Positions 20,080-29,480 of a stretch of DNA of 64,000 bases are shown here, piece after piece. Within the stretch, counting starts at the first letter, position 1, and every line of letters begins with the position of its first letter. The translations under genes and the position numbers were made by a program. The notes under the pieces were generated by a model. It was not told where the DNA came from. It saw only the letters and a list, made by a program, of their open reading frames with translations, and ran no database searches. The stretch comes from [Anoxybacillus] calidus. GTDB lineage: Bacteria > Bacillota > Bacilli > Bacillales > Anoxybacillaceae. Where the stretch lies: contig NZ_JACDUU010000004.1 of NCBI RefSeq assembly GCF_013760845.1, positions 131,877 to 195,876 on the forward strand. The letters are read 5' to 3'.

Positions 20080-23000
20080 TTATTTTACGGCAACATATTC
20101 CGCTCCGAGCAGTTCTTTTAATTCTTCTAAACATTCATTCGTAAGATTAATGCAATAATCTTCTGAAAGCTTTACCGTTCTTTTCTCTTGCTCATAATAA
20201 AGAAATACAGAGTATGGGCCTGGATATTGTTGTAAAAGCGTTTTTAACGATGATAGTTTTCCCATTGCAATATGGTCCGGACTAATTTTTAAGTAAAGAG
20301 AACGTTCAGCTTCTTTCAATTCCTCTATCGTCCATATTTGTTTAATAACCAATTGTAAATGCCCTTGACGAATTTCTACTTTTCCTTGAAACAGTAAAAC
20401 GGCTCCTTTATGCAATTGCTGCCGGTAGCGATTGTACACATCAGGAAAAGCGACCGCCTCCACTTCACCGCTTTCATCGCTAATTGTAAAAAATGCCATT
20501 TCTTCTCCTGTTTTTGTTCTCGTTTTTCTTTCTTTGATGATATAAGCACCAACACTTATTTTTTGTTTTCCTAGAGCCTTTGCCATATGCGAAATTGGCA
20601 GCGTGTCGAATGACTGGAAACGCTTGATATATGGAGAAACAGGATGGCTTGATAAATAAACGCCAAGCAGTTCTTTTTCGTGCTTTAATTTTTCATCTTC
20701 CGTTAATGGTTCAGCCTTTACATATTTCGGTTTTAACGAAAACTCCTCAGCAAATAAATCCCCGAGCCCATCATCAGGACGCACAAGCTCCGCATGCTCG
20801 AGGGCAACATCTAAGCTGGCCAACAATGAAGCTCGTTCCACTCCGAACTCATCGAAGCAACCGGCAAGCACAAAAGATTCCAGCATCTTTCGATTGATTG
20901 TTTTTGGCGCTAAACGAATGCAAACATCAAACAAATCGGTAAACGGACGTTTTTTTCTTTCTTGAATAATCGCTTTCACAGCAGCGGCACCAACATTTTT
21001 TATCGCTGCGAGACTGTAACGGATTTTTCCATCCTCAATGGAAAACGGGTAAAAGCTTTTATTGATAGAAGGCGGTAAAATCGAAATATTTTTTTGTTTT
21101 GCTTCAAGAATATATTGGGCCACTTTTTCCTCATGACCAATAATGCTCGTTAGTAATGCAGCATAAAAATATAAAGGATAATTGGCTTTTAAGTAAGCGA
21201 GTTGATAAGCAATCATGCTGTAAGCGACGGCATGGCTCCGGTTAAATCCGTAATTGGCAAAGCGGACAATTAAGTCGTATATGTCATTGGCTGTCTCCTT
21301 GCTATAGCCTTTTTCCATGCATCCTTTCACAAAATGCTCTCTTTCCTTATCAAGAATTTCTTTTTTCTTCTTTCCGACTGCACGGCGCAACAAATCTGCC
21401 TGTCCTAAAGAGAAACCGGCCATTTTCGCAGCAATTTGCATAATTTGCTCCTGGTAAATGAGCACCCCATAAGTTGATTTTAAAATCGGCTCTAAATCAG
21501 GATGCGGATAAGAAACTGTTTCTTGACGATGTTTCCGTTTAATGTATACAGGAATATAATCCATCGGACCTGGACGATATAAAGCATTCGCTGCCACGAT
21601 ATCTTCAAACTTAGACGGCTGCAGTTCCTGTAAGACTTTTCTCATTCCTTCCGATTCTAATTGGAAAACGCCTGTCGTCTCCCCACGGCTTAACAAAGCA
21701 TACGTTTTCGCATCATCGAACGGAATCTCCTGTAAATCGAGCGTCTTTCCTGTTTTGTGCTTAATCAGCGTACGAACATTTTCAATTAAAGTTAACGTGC
21801 GCAACCCAAGGAAATCCATTTTTAACAGTCCTAACTCTTCTAAAATATCCATCGGGTATTGCGTCAAATAAATTTGCTCGTAGCCTTCTTGCAGCGGAAC
21901 AATATCACTTAACGGCTGTTCGCTGATCACAACACCTGCTGCATGCGTTGATGTATGGCGCGGCAGCCCCTCAATTTTTAGCGCTGTTTTAAAAATCTTC
22001 CTAGCAAGAGGTGACTCTTTCACCGCCCGTTGCAATGAAGGAGATTGTTCATACGCTTCCCGAAGTGTAATTCCAATCTTGTTCGGGACTTGTTTTGCCA
22101 AAAAATCAATTTCATTCTTAGAAGCCCCCATCACCCTTCCAATGTCACGTAACGCAGCTTTTGCTGCCAGAGTACCGAACGTAATAATTTGGGCAACATG
22201 CTGCTTCCCATATTTTTTCACTACATACTGAATCACTTCGTCGCGGCGCTCATCAGGAAAGTCAATATCAATATCAGGCATTGAAATACGCTCAGGGTTT
22301 AAAAATCTTTCAAAAAGCAAGCCATATTTAATAGGGTCTACATTTGTTATATGAAGCACATAGGCAACAAGGGAACCTGCAGCCGAACCGCGTCCAGGTC
22401 CTGTTAAGATCCCTTGTTCATGCGCAAATTTCATAAGATCCCAAACAATTAAAAAATAGTCGCTAAAGTTCGTTTTCTTAATAACATCTAATTCGTACTC
22501 AAGACGTTTTAAATAAACATCTTCCGGCTGCAAAAAACGATCATGCAATCCTTTCAGACAAAGTTCGCGCAAATAATCATGCGCTGATTGATTCGTCGGC
22601 ACTGGATATTTCGGTAACTTTATTTTCCCCAGCTCAATTTTTACGTTGCACTGTTCAGCAATCCGCACTGTATTAGCGACCGCTGATGGAGAATGGCGGA
22701 ACAAATCAATCATTTCCTTTGTCGATTTTAAATAATATTCATTGCTTTGAAGACGCGGACGTTTTTCATCATCAAGTTTCACACCGTGTTTAATCGCCAG
22801 CAAACAATCATGGACAAACGCATCTTCTTTATTTACATAGTGAACATCGTTTGTAGCGACAAGCGGTGTATTCGTCTCCTCGCTAAAGCGAATTAACTCC
22901 ATTTGCAAATCCGCTTCATCGTTTAGTCCGTGGTTTTGTAATCCTATGTAAAATTGCTCGTTTCCAAATAACTGTTTATAAGTCGTTAATACGTCCATCG

Positions 23001-23427
23001 CCTCCGTAAATTGCTTTTGCAAAAGCAAGGTTTCAATGTATCCGTTTATTCCAGGAGTAATGGCAATGAGCCCATCAGTGTAGTATCGAAGCCATTTTTC
23101 AGGAATCCCGCCAGGAGCTTTCGTCTGAATGACACTGCTAATTTTCAATAAGTTACGATAACCTGTCTCATTCTTTGCTAATAACACTAACGGGAAGGAT
23201 TGTTGTTTACGTTCAAGCACAATGTCCGCAATCATGCCAATAATTGGTTTAAGTCCATATTTTTTGCATTCTTTATAAAAAGGAATGACACCATATAGTA
23301 CGTTTTCATCTGTTAAAGCAAGGGCATGAAACCCAAGTTCGCTCGCTTTTTTGACGAGCTCTTCCATTTTTGCCGCACTGTTTAACAAACTGTAAGCACT
23401 GCGCACATGAAGGTGAACAAAAGACAA
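20080..23427 (-). CDS. dnaE: DNA polymerase III subunit alpha (DnaE)
   Basis: Replicative polymerase; in low-GC Gram-positives DnaE extends RNA primers before PolC takes over. The 1115 residues equal B. subtilis DnaE. An N-terminal PHP domain begins SFVHLHVRSAYSLL; the catalytic centre has GPGRGSAAGSLVAY and PDIDIDFPD at 384-392; a helix-hairpin-helix region and an OB fold lie near the C-terminus. The start is TTG at 23427 with AAGGTGGGGAG upstream, matching the B. subtilis N-terminus; the frame stays open 21 codons further. Divergent from ytrH. Confidence 0.97.
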   Translation of the reverse strand: MSFVHLHVRSAYSLLNSAAKMEELVKKASELGFHALALTDENVLYGVIPFYKECKKYGLKPIIGMIADIVLERKQQSFPLVLLAKNETGYRNLLKISSVIQTKAPGGIPEKWLRYYTDGLIAITPGINGYIETLLLQKQFTEAMDVLTTYKQLFGNEQFYIGLQNHGLNDEADLQMELIRFSEETNTPLVATNDVHYVNKEDAFVHDCLLAIKHGVKLDDEKRPRLQSNEYYLKSTKEMIDLFRHSPSAVANTVRIAEQCNVKIELGKIKLPKYPVPTNQSAHDYLRELCLKGLHDRFLQPEDVYLKRLEYELDVIKKTNFSDYFLIVWDLMKFAHEQGILTGPGRGSAAGSLVAYVLHITNVDPIKYGLLFERFLNPERISMPDIDIDFPDERRDEVIQYVVKKYGKQHVAQIITFGTLAAKAALRDIGRVMGASKNEIDFLAKQVPNKIGITLREAYEQSPSLQRAVKESPLARKIFKTALKIEGLPRHTSTHAAGVVISEQPLSDIVPLQEGYEQIYLTQYPMDILEELGLLKMDFLGLRTLTLIENVRTLIKHKTGKTLDLQEIPFDDAKTYALLSRGETTGVFQLESEGMRKVLQELQPSKFEDIVAANALYRPGPMDYIPVYIKRKHRQETVSYPHPDLEPILKSTYGVLIYQEQIMQIAAKMAGFSLGQADLLRRAVGKKKKEILDKEREHFVKGCMEKGYSKETANDIYDLIVRFANYGFNRSHAVAYSMIAYQLAYLKANYPLYFYAALLTSIIGHEEKVAQYILEAKQKNISILPPSINKSFYPFSIEDGKIRYSLAAIKNVGAAAVKAIIQERKKRPFTDLFDVCIRLAPKTINRKMLESFVLAGCFDEFGVERASLLASLDVALEHAELVRPDDGLGDLFAEEFSLKPKYVKAEPLTEDEKLKHEKELLGVYLSSHPVSPYIKRFQSFDTLPISHMAKALGKQKISVGAYIIKERKTRTKTGEEMAFFTISDESGEVEAVAFPDVYNRYRQQLHKGAVLLFQGKVEIRQGHLQLVIKQIWTIEELKEAERSLYLKISPDHIAMGKLSSLKTLLQQYPGPYSVFLYYEQEKRTVKLSEDYCINLTNECLEELKELLGAEYVAVK

Positions 23428-23541
23428 TGTTCTCCCCACCTTTTTACACTCTTTTCCTTCATTATAGTGAATGATAGTTTTTAAAAGCAAAACATACTTC
23501 GTCGTGATTGTCCATATACATATTATTAGTGAAAGGAATGA

Positions 23542-23889
23542 GTGACAATGGAGATGAAAATGGCGTTTTTACCAGCTTTTATTCAAAGCTATTTTATCGC
23601 TTTAGGAGTGTTGTTAGGCGGGGCGTTAATCGGAGGATTCGGTGCATTTTTGACAGGTGAGCCGCCTCTAGCAACCATATACCGTTTTGCACAGAGTTTA
23701 AAAATTTGGGCCCTTATTTCAGCCATCGGCGGAACGTTTGACACGTTTTACAGCGTAGAACGCGGTCTTTTCCAAGGAGAAACCCGCGATATTGTCAAAC
23801 AAATTCTTCTTATTCTCTCAGCTATCGGCGGAGCGCAAACAGGTTTCATCATTATTACATGGCTCACGCAGGAGCACATCTCCTCATGA
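23542..23889 (+). CDS. ytrH: sporulation membrane protein YtrH
   Basis: Small membrane protein of up to 115 residues with two to three hydrophobic segments (FIALGVLLGGALIGGFGAF and a second pair near 75-105). In B. subtilis ytrH and ytrI are needed for efficient sporulation and are made in the mother cell. The start is GTG at 23542 five nucleotides after AAAGG; ATG two codons later is possible. Its TGA overlaps the ytrI ATG (ATGA). Confidence 0.85.
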   Translation: MTMEMKMAFLPAFIQSYFIALGVLLGGALIGGFGAFLTGEPPLATIYRFAQSLKIWALISAIGGTFDTFYSVERGLFQGETRDIVKQILLILSAIGGAQTGFIIITWLTQEHISS

Positions 23890-24389
23890 GAATTCCCCCT
23901 TATCACCACGATAAAACGTGGCAACGCTTTTTCGCCGGAATGGCTATAGGTGCCGTCATAAGCTGGCTTGTATTTTTGCAGTTATTCGGGATTTTACAGG
24001 AAAAACAGGTGCGTAAAATTGCTGGGTTAAAAGAAGAAATTGTTGATTTGAAAAACGATATTCAAATTTGGCAGCAAGATTATATTCAATTAAACAAAGA
24101 GAATAAAAAGAAGTTAACGATTCAAGATATTAAAATCAACATTATTAATGCCGAACAATATAAACTCGATTCTTATACAAAATTTCGCATTGAAGAAAGC
24201 GTAAAAAACGATATCGATCACCTAATCGCCAAAGATATTGAAACGGTATATAAAAGCAAAGACCTGTTAAAAAAAGCGATTGAAAATAAAATATTTGAAA
24301 TCGATGACCGACGTTACAAAGTAGAAATATCCGAACTATTTCTATTTACCACATTATCAATCGACTTAAAAATAAAACAAGGGGTCTGA
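23886..24389 (+). CDS. ytrI: sporulation membrane protein YtrI
   Basis: A 167-residue protein with one N-terminal membrane segment (about 18-37) followed by a charged, probably coiled-coil region (about 40-75) and an extracytoplasmic tail. The start ATG at 23886 overlaps the ytrH stop by 4 nt, indicating coupling. Its last codons and TGA lie in the left arm of a GGGTCTGACCC hairpin shared with the nrnA 3' end, so its natural C-terminus may have been replaced. Role in sporulation is from the B. subtilis orthologue. Confidence 0.82.
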   Translation: MRIPPYHHDKTWQRFFAGMAIGAVISWLVFLQLFGILQEKQVRKIAGLKEEIVDLKNDIQIWQQDYIQLNKENKKKLTIQDIKINIINAEQYKLDSYTKFRIEESVKNDIDHLIAKDIETVYKSKDLLKKAIENKIFEIDDRRYKVEISELFLFTTLSIDLKIKQGV

Positions 24390-24432
24390 CCCCCACTACG
24401 TTAACGCGGTGAAGTAGTGAGGGTCAGACCCT
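24382..24432. repeat. GGGTCTGACCC palindromic hairpin spanning two gene ends
   Basis: GGGTCTGACCC-CACTAC pairs with GTAGTG-GGGTCAGACCC with a single bulge on each side around a 14-nt loop. It contains the stop codons of both ytrI (plus) and nrnA (minus). Toward nrnA it is followed by a T-rich tract, so it also works as a terminator on the minus strand. Confidence 0.7.
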
Positions 24433-25368
24433 GCAAACAGCTTCTAAATCGGCAAGCACGTTATCGACTTCATCCCATGAATAAATAGACGCACCAGCCG
24501 CTAATGGATGGCCACCGCCTTTATATTTCTTTGCTACTTCGTTAATAACAGGGCCTTTTGAGCGAAGACGAACACGAATTTGATCGTCTTCTTCGACAAA
24601 AAACACCCACGCTACAATTCCCTCAATATTGCCGAGAATGCTAACTAGCTGGGACGCTTCTGAAGGAGATACATCATACTCTTTTAAAATGTCTTTGGAA
24701 ATAATCATAGAAGCGACACCTGATTCAGATATCTTAAAGTTTTGCAACACATACCCGCTTAAATGAGCAACATTTAACTTCGTACGGTATAATCCTTCAT
24801 ATAACTCTGTAAACGAAAAACCATATTCAATAAGTTCGCTTGCATATTTAAACGTTTTTGGATTCGTGCTTGGGAAAAGAAAACGTCCTGTATCCCCAAC
24901 AATCCCCGCATAAATTAAGCGGGCCGCTGTCTTTGTCATAACTAATCCATGCTCTTTTCCCATTAAATAAAACTCATAAATCATTTCACTGCAAGAGCTT
25001 GCTGTTGTATCGACCCATAAAATGTCACCATATGCATCTTCATTTGGATGATGATCAATTTTAATCAACTTTTTCCCAAGGTTATAACGCTGGTCGCATA
25101 TCCGTTCTTGGTTAGCTGTATCACAGACGATAACTAAAGCATTCTCATATGCTTCATCTGGAATCTGGTCCATTCTTCTTAAAAAGTTCAGTGATTCTTC
25201 TTCTTTTCCTACTGTATAAATATTTTTTTCAGGAAAAGACGCTTTTAAAATTTCTGCTAACCCTCCTTGTGATCCATAAGCATCAGGATCAGGTCGAACA
25301 TGACGGTGAATAATAATTGTGTCAAATTGTTTAATTGCCTCTAAAATTTGCAACACTTTTTCTTTCAT
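24424..25368 (-). CDS. nrnA: bifunctional oligoribonuclease/pAp phosphatase NrnA
   Basis: DHH/DHHA1 phosphoesterase of 314 residues that degrades nanoRNAs and 3',5'-pAp. The metal site is formed by RHVRPDPDAYGSQ, CDTAN, and KIDHHPNED; the C-terminal DHHA1 domain has KYKGGGHPLAAGAS. The ATG at 25368 follows GAGGAG. Its last codons fall in the right arm of a hairpin shared with ytrI. Cytoplasmic enzyme; gene order dnaE-ytrHI-nrnA-ytpI is as in B. subtilis. Confidence 0.93.
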   Translation of the reverse strand: MKEKVLQILEAIKQFDTIIIHRHVRPDPDAYGSQGGLAEILKASFPEKNIYTVGKEEESLNFLRRMDQIPDEAYENALVIVCDTANQERICDQRYNLGKKLIKIDHHPNEDAYGDILWVDTTASSCSEMIYEFYLMGKEHGLVMTKTAARLIYAGIVGDTGRFLFPSTNPKTFKYASELIEYGFSFTELYEGLYRTKLNVAHLSGYVLQNFKISESGVASMIISKDILKEYDVSPSEASQLVSILGNIEGIVAWVFFVEEDDQIRVRLRSKGPVINEVAKKYKGGGHPLAAGASIYSWDEVDNVLADLEAVCRV

Positions 25369-25525
25369 GTTTTTCTCCTCTTTTAAATGAATTTTCTTTT
25401 ATTAAAGCATATCATACGGTTTATATGAAGAGCATTTTTCTACTTCCTAAAAACAGTACATGGCTAGAATTCTGCAACATTTCTTTGTACAATGAGGAAA
25501 GAGACTAAACATGGAGGTTTTACAT

Positions 25526-25837
25526 ATGCCTGCATTTGTCATTTTAATCATTTTTTCGCTCGCTTTTTACGTTTATTACAAACTAAAATATTTTCGTAGC
25601 AACCGCCCGATGGAACGCCGTTGGATTTCTGCCAAGTCGAGCATTGCCCTTGGAGCGTTCGTCTTTTTCTTTGCCATTAATCAATTTTTTATTCACCAAA
25701 CAACTATTTCACTAATTGTTGGCATCATTTTCTTGCTCGTTGGCGGTGGCAGTGCATGGGCAGGAGTTCGTGCCTATAAATACTATTTGCCTCTTGTCAT
25801 TGAAGAAGCGAAACAATTAGGAAAAAACGGGGTTTAA
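25526..25837 (+). CDS. ytpI: YtpI family membrane protein
   Basis: Membrane protein of 103 residues with three hydrophobic segments (about 3-19, 40-58, 62-80). Family function unknown. ATG at 25526 has GGAGG eight nucleotides upstream; an earlier in-frame ATG overlaps that site. The terminator stem begins within its last codons. Confidence 0.82.
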   Translation: MPAFVILIIFSLAFYVYYKLKYFRSNRPMERRWISAKSSIALGAFVFFFAINQFFIHQTTISLIVGIIFLLVGGGSAWAGVRAYKYYLPLVIEEAKQLGKNGV

Positions 25838-25852
25838 TCTTCCCCGTTTTTT
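25822..25852. terminator. bidirectional terminator between ytpI and ytoI
   Basis: AAAAAACGGGG and CCCCGTTTTTT form an 11-bp stem with a 9-nt loop. It serves ytpI on the plus strand and ytoI on the minus strand, and its left arm encodes the ytpI C-terminus. Confidence 0.85.
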
Positions 25853-25878
25853 CTTCATGTACAGGCGGCCCCACTTTT

Positions 25879-27192
25879 CTAGCGGTCAATTAATTGGCAC
25901 ATCATCATAGCTTTGCCAACAACCATTCCTTCGTTATAAACTTCGACATCTACCTTTCCAAATTTCCGACCAATTTCTAACAATTTTGGTTTAATCTCAA
26001 CCGTGCTATCGATTTGTACCGGCTTAATAAAATAAATCGTAATATTCTCTACCACTAAATCTCCTTTTTTGTAAAGACGAAGAGCACGAGTTGCCGCCTC
26101 TGTAACAATCGTCGTAAACACACCATATGACAGCGTACCTAAATAGTTTGTCATTTGCGGCGTAATCCTACAACGAAATATTTCTTCTTTTTGTTCGCTT
26201 TCCATTTCAAGAAACTGGCTCGTAATAATATCATCAATGGTCTCGCCGACTTGCGGCTGACGCTGAATCATTTGCAACGCTTTTAAAACATCCTGACGGC
26301 TTATAATACCTTGCAAACGATTGTTATCATCAACAACAGGCAATATTTCAATTCCTTCCCATACCATCATATGAGAAGCAGAAGCAACCGACGTCTTTCC
26401 GCTCACAGTAATCGGGTTTTTTGTCATTACCTTTTCAATCGACAGTTGACGATCTTTCCCCATTATATCTTTCGCAGTTACAACTCCCTGCACTTTCAGC
26501 TGTTGGTCCACTACCGGGAAACGTCCATGATTCGTTTCCTCATTTAGCTCATACCATTTATCCACTTTATCCGAAACTTGTAAATATACCGTTTTTTCTA
26601 GCGGTGTTAAAATATCTTCGACAAGAACGATTTCTTTTTTAATCAACTGATCGTAAATAGCGCGGTTAATCATCGTTGCAACTGTAAACGTATCATAGCT
26701 TGTTGAAATAATGGGCAGTTGCAATTGGTCAGCTAATTTTTTGACATGTTCCTCTGTATCAAAGCCGCCCGTAATTAAAACGGCTGCTCCTGCTTCCAAA
26801 GCCAGTTGATGCGCCTTTATGCGGTTGCCAACTATTAATAAATCACCTGCTCCTGTATAACGCATCATCGCTTCTAATTTCATTGCCCCGATCACAAAGC
26901 GATTTAACGTCTTATGAAGCCCTTCACGCCCTCCAAGAACTTGTCCATCAACGATGTTAACAACCTCTGCATAAGTTAGTTTTTCAATATTTTCCTTCTT
27001 TTTTCGTTCAATTCGAATCGTTCCGACACGCTCAATCGTACTTACATATCCTTTATTTTCGGCATCTTTAATCGCCCGATATGCCGTCCCCTCACTTACA
27101 CCCATTTCCTTTGCAATTTGCCGAACAGAAATTTTTTCTCCAACCGGAAGGCTATCAATATATTGTAAAATTTGCTCATGTTTTGTTGCCAA
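25879..27192 (-). CDS. ytoI: YtoI: HTH-DRTGG-CBS-hotdog regulator-like protein
   Basis: Four-part protein of 437 residues: an N-terminal helix-turn-helix (about 1-62, VRQIAKEMGVSEGTAYRAIKDAE), a DRTGG domain (about 70-185), two CBS repeats (about 190-315, one with IMGKDRQLSIEKVMTKNPITV) and a hotdog thioesterase-like C-terminal domain (about 330-437). The combination suggests a nucleotide-sensing regulator, but no function is established that I can rely on. The start is TTG at 27192 behind GAGGGTGAAG. The order next to ytpI is conserved in B. subtilis. Confidence 0.85.
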   Translation of the reverse strand: MATKHEQILQYIDSLPVGEKISVRQIAKEMGVSEGTAYRAIKDAENKGYVSTIERVGTIRIERKKKENIEKLTYAEVVNIVDGQVLGGREGLHKTLNRFVIGAMKLEAMMRYTGAGDLLIVGNRIKAHQLALEAGAAVLITGGFDTEEHVKKLADQLQLPIISTSYDTFTVATMINRAIYDQLIKKEIVLVEDILTPLEKTVYLQVSDKVDKWYELNEETNHGRFPVVDQQLKVQGVVTAKDIMGKDRQLSIEKVMTKNPITVSGKTSVASASHMMVWEGIEILPVVDDNNRLQGIISRQDVLKALQMIQRQPQVGETIDDIITSQFLEMESEQKEEIFRCRITPQMTNYLGTLSYGVFTTIVTEAATRALRLYKKGDLVVENITIYFIKPVQIDSTVEIKPKLLEIGRKFGKVDVEVYNEGMVVGKAMMMCQLIDR

Positions 27193-27295
27193 ATTTTCTT
27201 CACCCTCTAAGCATGATGTCTATTTCCATTATAAAGATGAATGAGAGTGGATTCAATGAAACCATACAATATGTACCATTTTTTAGTTTCTGACA

Positions 27296-27423
27296 AAAAA
27301 AGAGGCTGACTCCAAAATCAAAGTGTCAGACCCCACAGCACAATATATAGAACATCATATTAGATAAATGAGTTTATATATGGTGGAGTACGCGTGAGGT
27401 CAGACACTTATGAGTCAGCCCCT
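27296..27423 (-). repeat. dispersed palindromic repeat copy 2 (terminator of ytkL)
   Basis: About 128 bp: AAAGAGGCTGACTC...GAGTCAGCC at the ends, AGTGTCAGACC / GAGGTCAGACACTT inside, and an AT-rich centre with TTAGATAAATGAG. On the minus strand it begins 9 nt after the ytkL stop and ends in a T tract. Full-length family member. Confidence 0.75.
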
Positions 27424-27431
27424 GCCTGTCG

Positions 27432-28112
27432 TTAAAGTTCGATACTCTCTCCTGCTTTTAATATTTTTCCTACCCCTTCATTTAACATGGCAACAAATTT
27501 TTCTGGATCTTGTTCAATGACAGGAAACGTATTGTAATGAATCGGCACAACCGTCTTCGCACGAAGCCATTCAGCAGCTAACGCCGCATCTTCCGGCCCC
27601 ATTGTAAAGTTGTCACCAATTGGTAAGAACGCAACATCAATGTTGTTTCTCTCACCGATGAGCTTCATGTCAGAAAACAATGCTGTATCTCCCGCATGAT
27701 AAATGGTTTTTCCTTCAGCAGAGAACAAAATTCCACATGGCATACCTGTATAAATAATTTGTTTATTTTCATCAATATAGCTGGAACCATGGAATGCTTG
27801 TGTTAATTTTACCTTCCCAAACTCAAACTGATGTGCTCCGCCAATGTGCATCGGATGAACATGAACTCCTTGCCAGCTCAAATAAGTAGCTAATTCATAA
27901 GGTGCAACGACAAGCGCATTATTGCGAAGAGCAAGGTCGACCGTATCACCGACATGGTCGTTATGTCCATGAGTCAATAAAATAACATCCACTTTTACAT
28001 CTTCAACTTTTAAATCCGTTGCTCCATTTCCTGTAATAAACGGATCAATAAAAATCGTTTTGCCTCCTGTTTCAATTTTGACAACAGAATGACCATGGTA
28101 TGTAAGCTTCAA
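27432..28112 (-). CDS. ytkL: UPF0173 metal-dependent hydrolase YtkL
   Basis: Metallo-beta-lactamase-fold hydrolase of 226 residues. Metal ligands are visible in [11 protein letters not shown] (HxHxDH), in [11 protein letters not shown] and in VVPIHYNTF. Substrate unknown for the family. ATG at 28112 has GGGGAGACTTGC upstream. Transcribed divergently from the M24 peptidase; ends at a palindromic repeat. Confidence 0.92.
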   Translation of the reverse strand: MKLTYHGHSVVKIETGGKTIFIDPFITGNGATDLKVEDVKVDVILLTHGHNDHVGDTVDLALRNNALVVAPYELATYLSWQGVHVHPMHIGGAHQFEFGKVKLTQAFHGSSYIDENKQIIYTGMPCGILFSAEGKTIYHAGDTALFSDMKLIGERNNIDVAFLPIGDNFTMGPEDAALAAEWLRAKTVVPIHYNTFPVIEQDPEKFVAMLNEGVGKILKAGESIEL

Positions 28113-28269
28113 TGCAAGTCTCCCCTTTCTTTGCTAAAATTCCCGTTTATAACGTTTCGACGTTGATTGCCCATTTCCTTCTTTTTAATTATGTCCGTCA
28201 ATCAGTTTACACGTAAGCCAATTCTTGATACTCTGAAAGTAAAATAATCAATAAAAGGATGTGAAAAAA

Positions 28270-29364
28270 ATGAATCAACGGTTGCAAAATCTTTCTATTT
28301 GGTTGAAGGAAAACGACATTTCCTTTGCCTTTATCACATCAACACCAAACGTTTTTTATTTAAGCAATTTCTATAGCGATCCTCATGAACGTTTGCTTGC
28401 TTTAATCGCTTTTCCAGATAAAGAGCCTATTTTAGTTTGTCCACAAATGGAAGTATTGCAAGCAAAGCAAGCGGGCTGGGACTACCACATCATCGGTTAT
28501 AGTGATATCGACAATCCGTGGGAGCTCGTTTCTAAGTATATAAACAATCAGAAAGTTCACGTTAGTAAAATTGCCGTTGAAAAAAGCCATTTAACAATGG
28601 AACGCTATGAACAAATACATACTTATTTTCCAGATACCTCATTCTTGAATGTCGAGGAAAAATTAAGAGAGTTACGAATGATCAAAGATGAAAAAGAGAT
28701 TGCGATTTTACGCCAGGCAGCAGAACTTGCCGATTTCGGTGTTGAAACAGGAGTGAAAGCACTCGCCGAAGGAAAAACCGAATTGGAGATTATTGCGGCA
28801 ATCGAGTTTGAATTAAAGAAAAAAGGCGTAAGAGAAATGTCATTCGCAACGATGGTGTTGACAGGTGAAAAAACAGCGGCTCCTCACGGAGTACCAGGTT
28901 TAGCTCCGATTAAAAAAGGAGATTTCGTGTTATTTGATTTAGGAGTTGTACTTGATGGCTATTGCTCCGATATTACAAGAACGGTCGCTTTCGGTGAAGC
29001 AAACGGACAACAAAAAGAAATTTATGAAACGGTATTAAAAGCACAGATTGCAGCGATTCACGCTTGCAAGCCAGGCATAGAAATTGGCCAAATTGACAAA
29101 GCAGCAAGAACGGTCATTGAACAAGCTGGATACGGTGAATATTTTACACATCGTGTCGGCCATGGATTAGGCATCGACGTTCATGAATACCCATCCATGA
29201 ATAGCACAAACACAATGCCATTACAACAAGGAATGGTCTTCACCATCGAACCAGGCATTTATGTTCCTGCTATCGGTGGTGTACGAATTGAAGATGATGT
29301 GTTTATTACAAAAGACGGAGTAGAAATTTTAACGAAATATCCAAAAGAACTTCAGATTATATAA
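28270..29364 (+). CDS. Xaa-Pro aminopeptidase/dipeptidase, M24B family
   Basis: Cytosolic metallopeptidase of 364 residues that should release an N-terminal residue or dipeptide before proline. It has an N-terminal creatinase-like domain (1-125) and a pita-bread domain with all five metal ligands: two Asp in LFDLGVVLDGYCSDITRT, His in HRVGHGLGIDVHE, and Glu in FTIEPGIY and VRIEDDV. ATG at 28270 is chosen because the in-frame GTG three codons earlier is only 2 nt from AAAGG. It resembles B. subtilis PepQ/YkvY types; the exact symbol is not certain. Confidence 0.9.
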   Translation: MNQRLQNLSIWLKENDISFAFITSTPNVFYLSNFYSDPHERLLALIAFPDKEPILVCPQMEVLQAKQAGWDYHIIGYSDIDNPWELVSKYINNQKVHVSKIAVEKSHLTMERYEQIHTYFPDTSFLNVEEKLRELRMIKDEKEIAILRQAAELADFGVETGVKALAEGKTELEIIAAIEFELKKKGVREMSFATMVLTGEKTAAPHGVPGLAPIKKGDFVLFDLGVVLDGYCSDITRTVAFGEANGQQKEIYETVLKAQIAAIHACKPGIEIGQIDKAARTVIEQAGYGEYFTHRVGHGLGIDVHEYPSMNSTNTMPLQQGMVFTIEPGIYVPAIGGVRIEDDVFITKDGVEILTKYPKELQII

Positions 29365-29370
29365 AGATCG

Positions 29371-29477
29371 AAAGAGGCTGTCTCAAAAGCAAGGGTTAGA
29401 CCTCACAACCACCATATATCGTACATTGACTATTGTGATGGTGCGTGAGGTTCAACCTTTTTCAAACAGCCTCTTTT
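29371..29477. repeat. dispersed palindromic repeat copy 3 (bidirectional terminator)
   Basis: About 107 bp: AAAGAGGCTGTCTC at the left and AACAGCCTCTTTT at the right, with GGGTTAGACCTCACAACCACCAT / ATGGTGCGTGAGGTTCAACC inside. It fills nearly all of the space between convergent peptidase and ald genes. Confidence 0.75.
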
Positions 29478-29480
29478 ATA

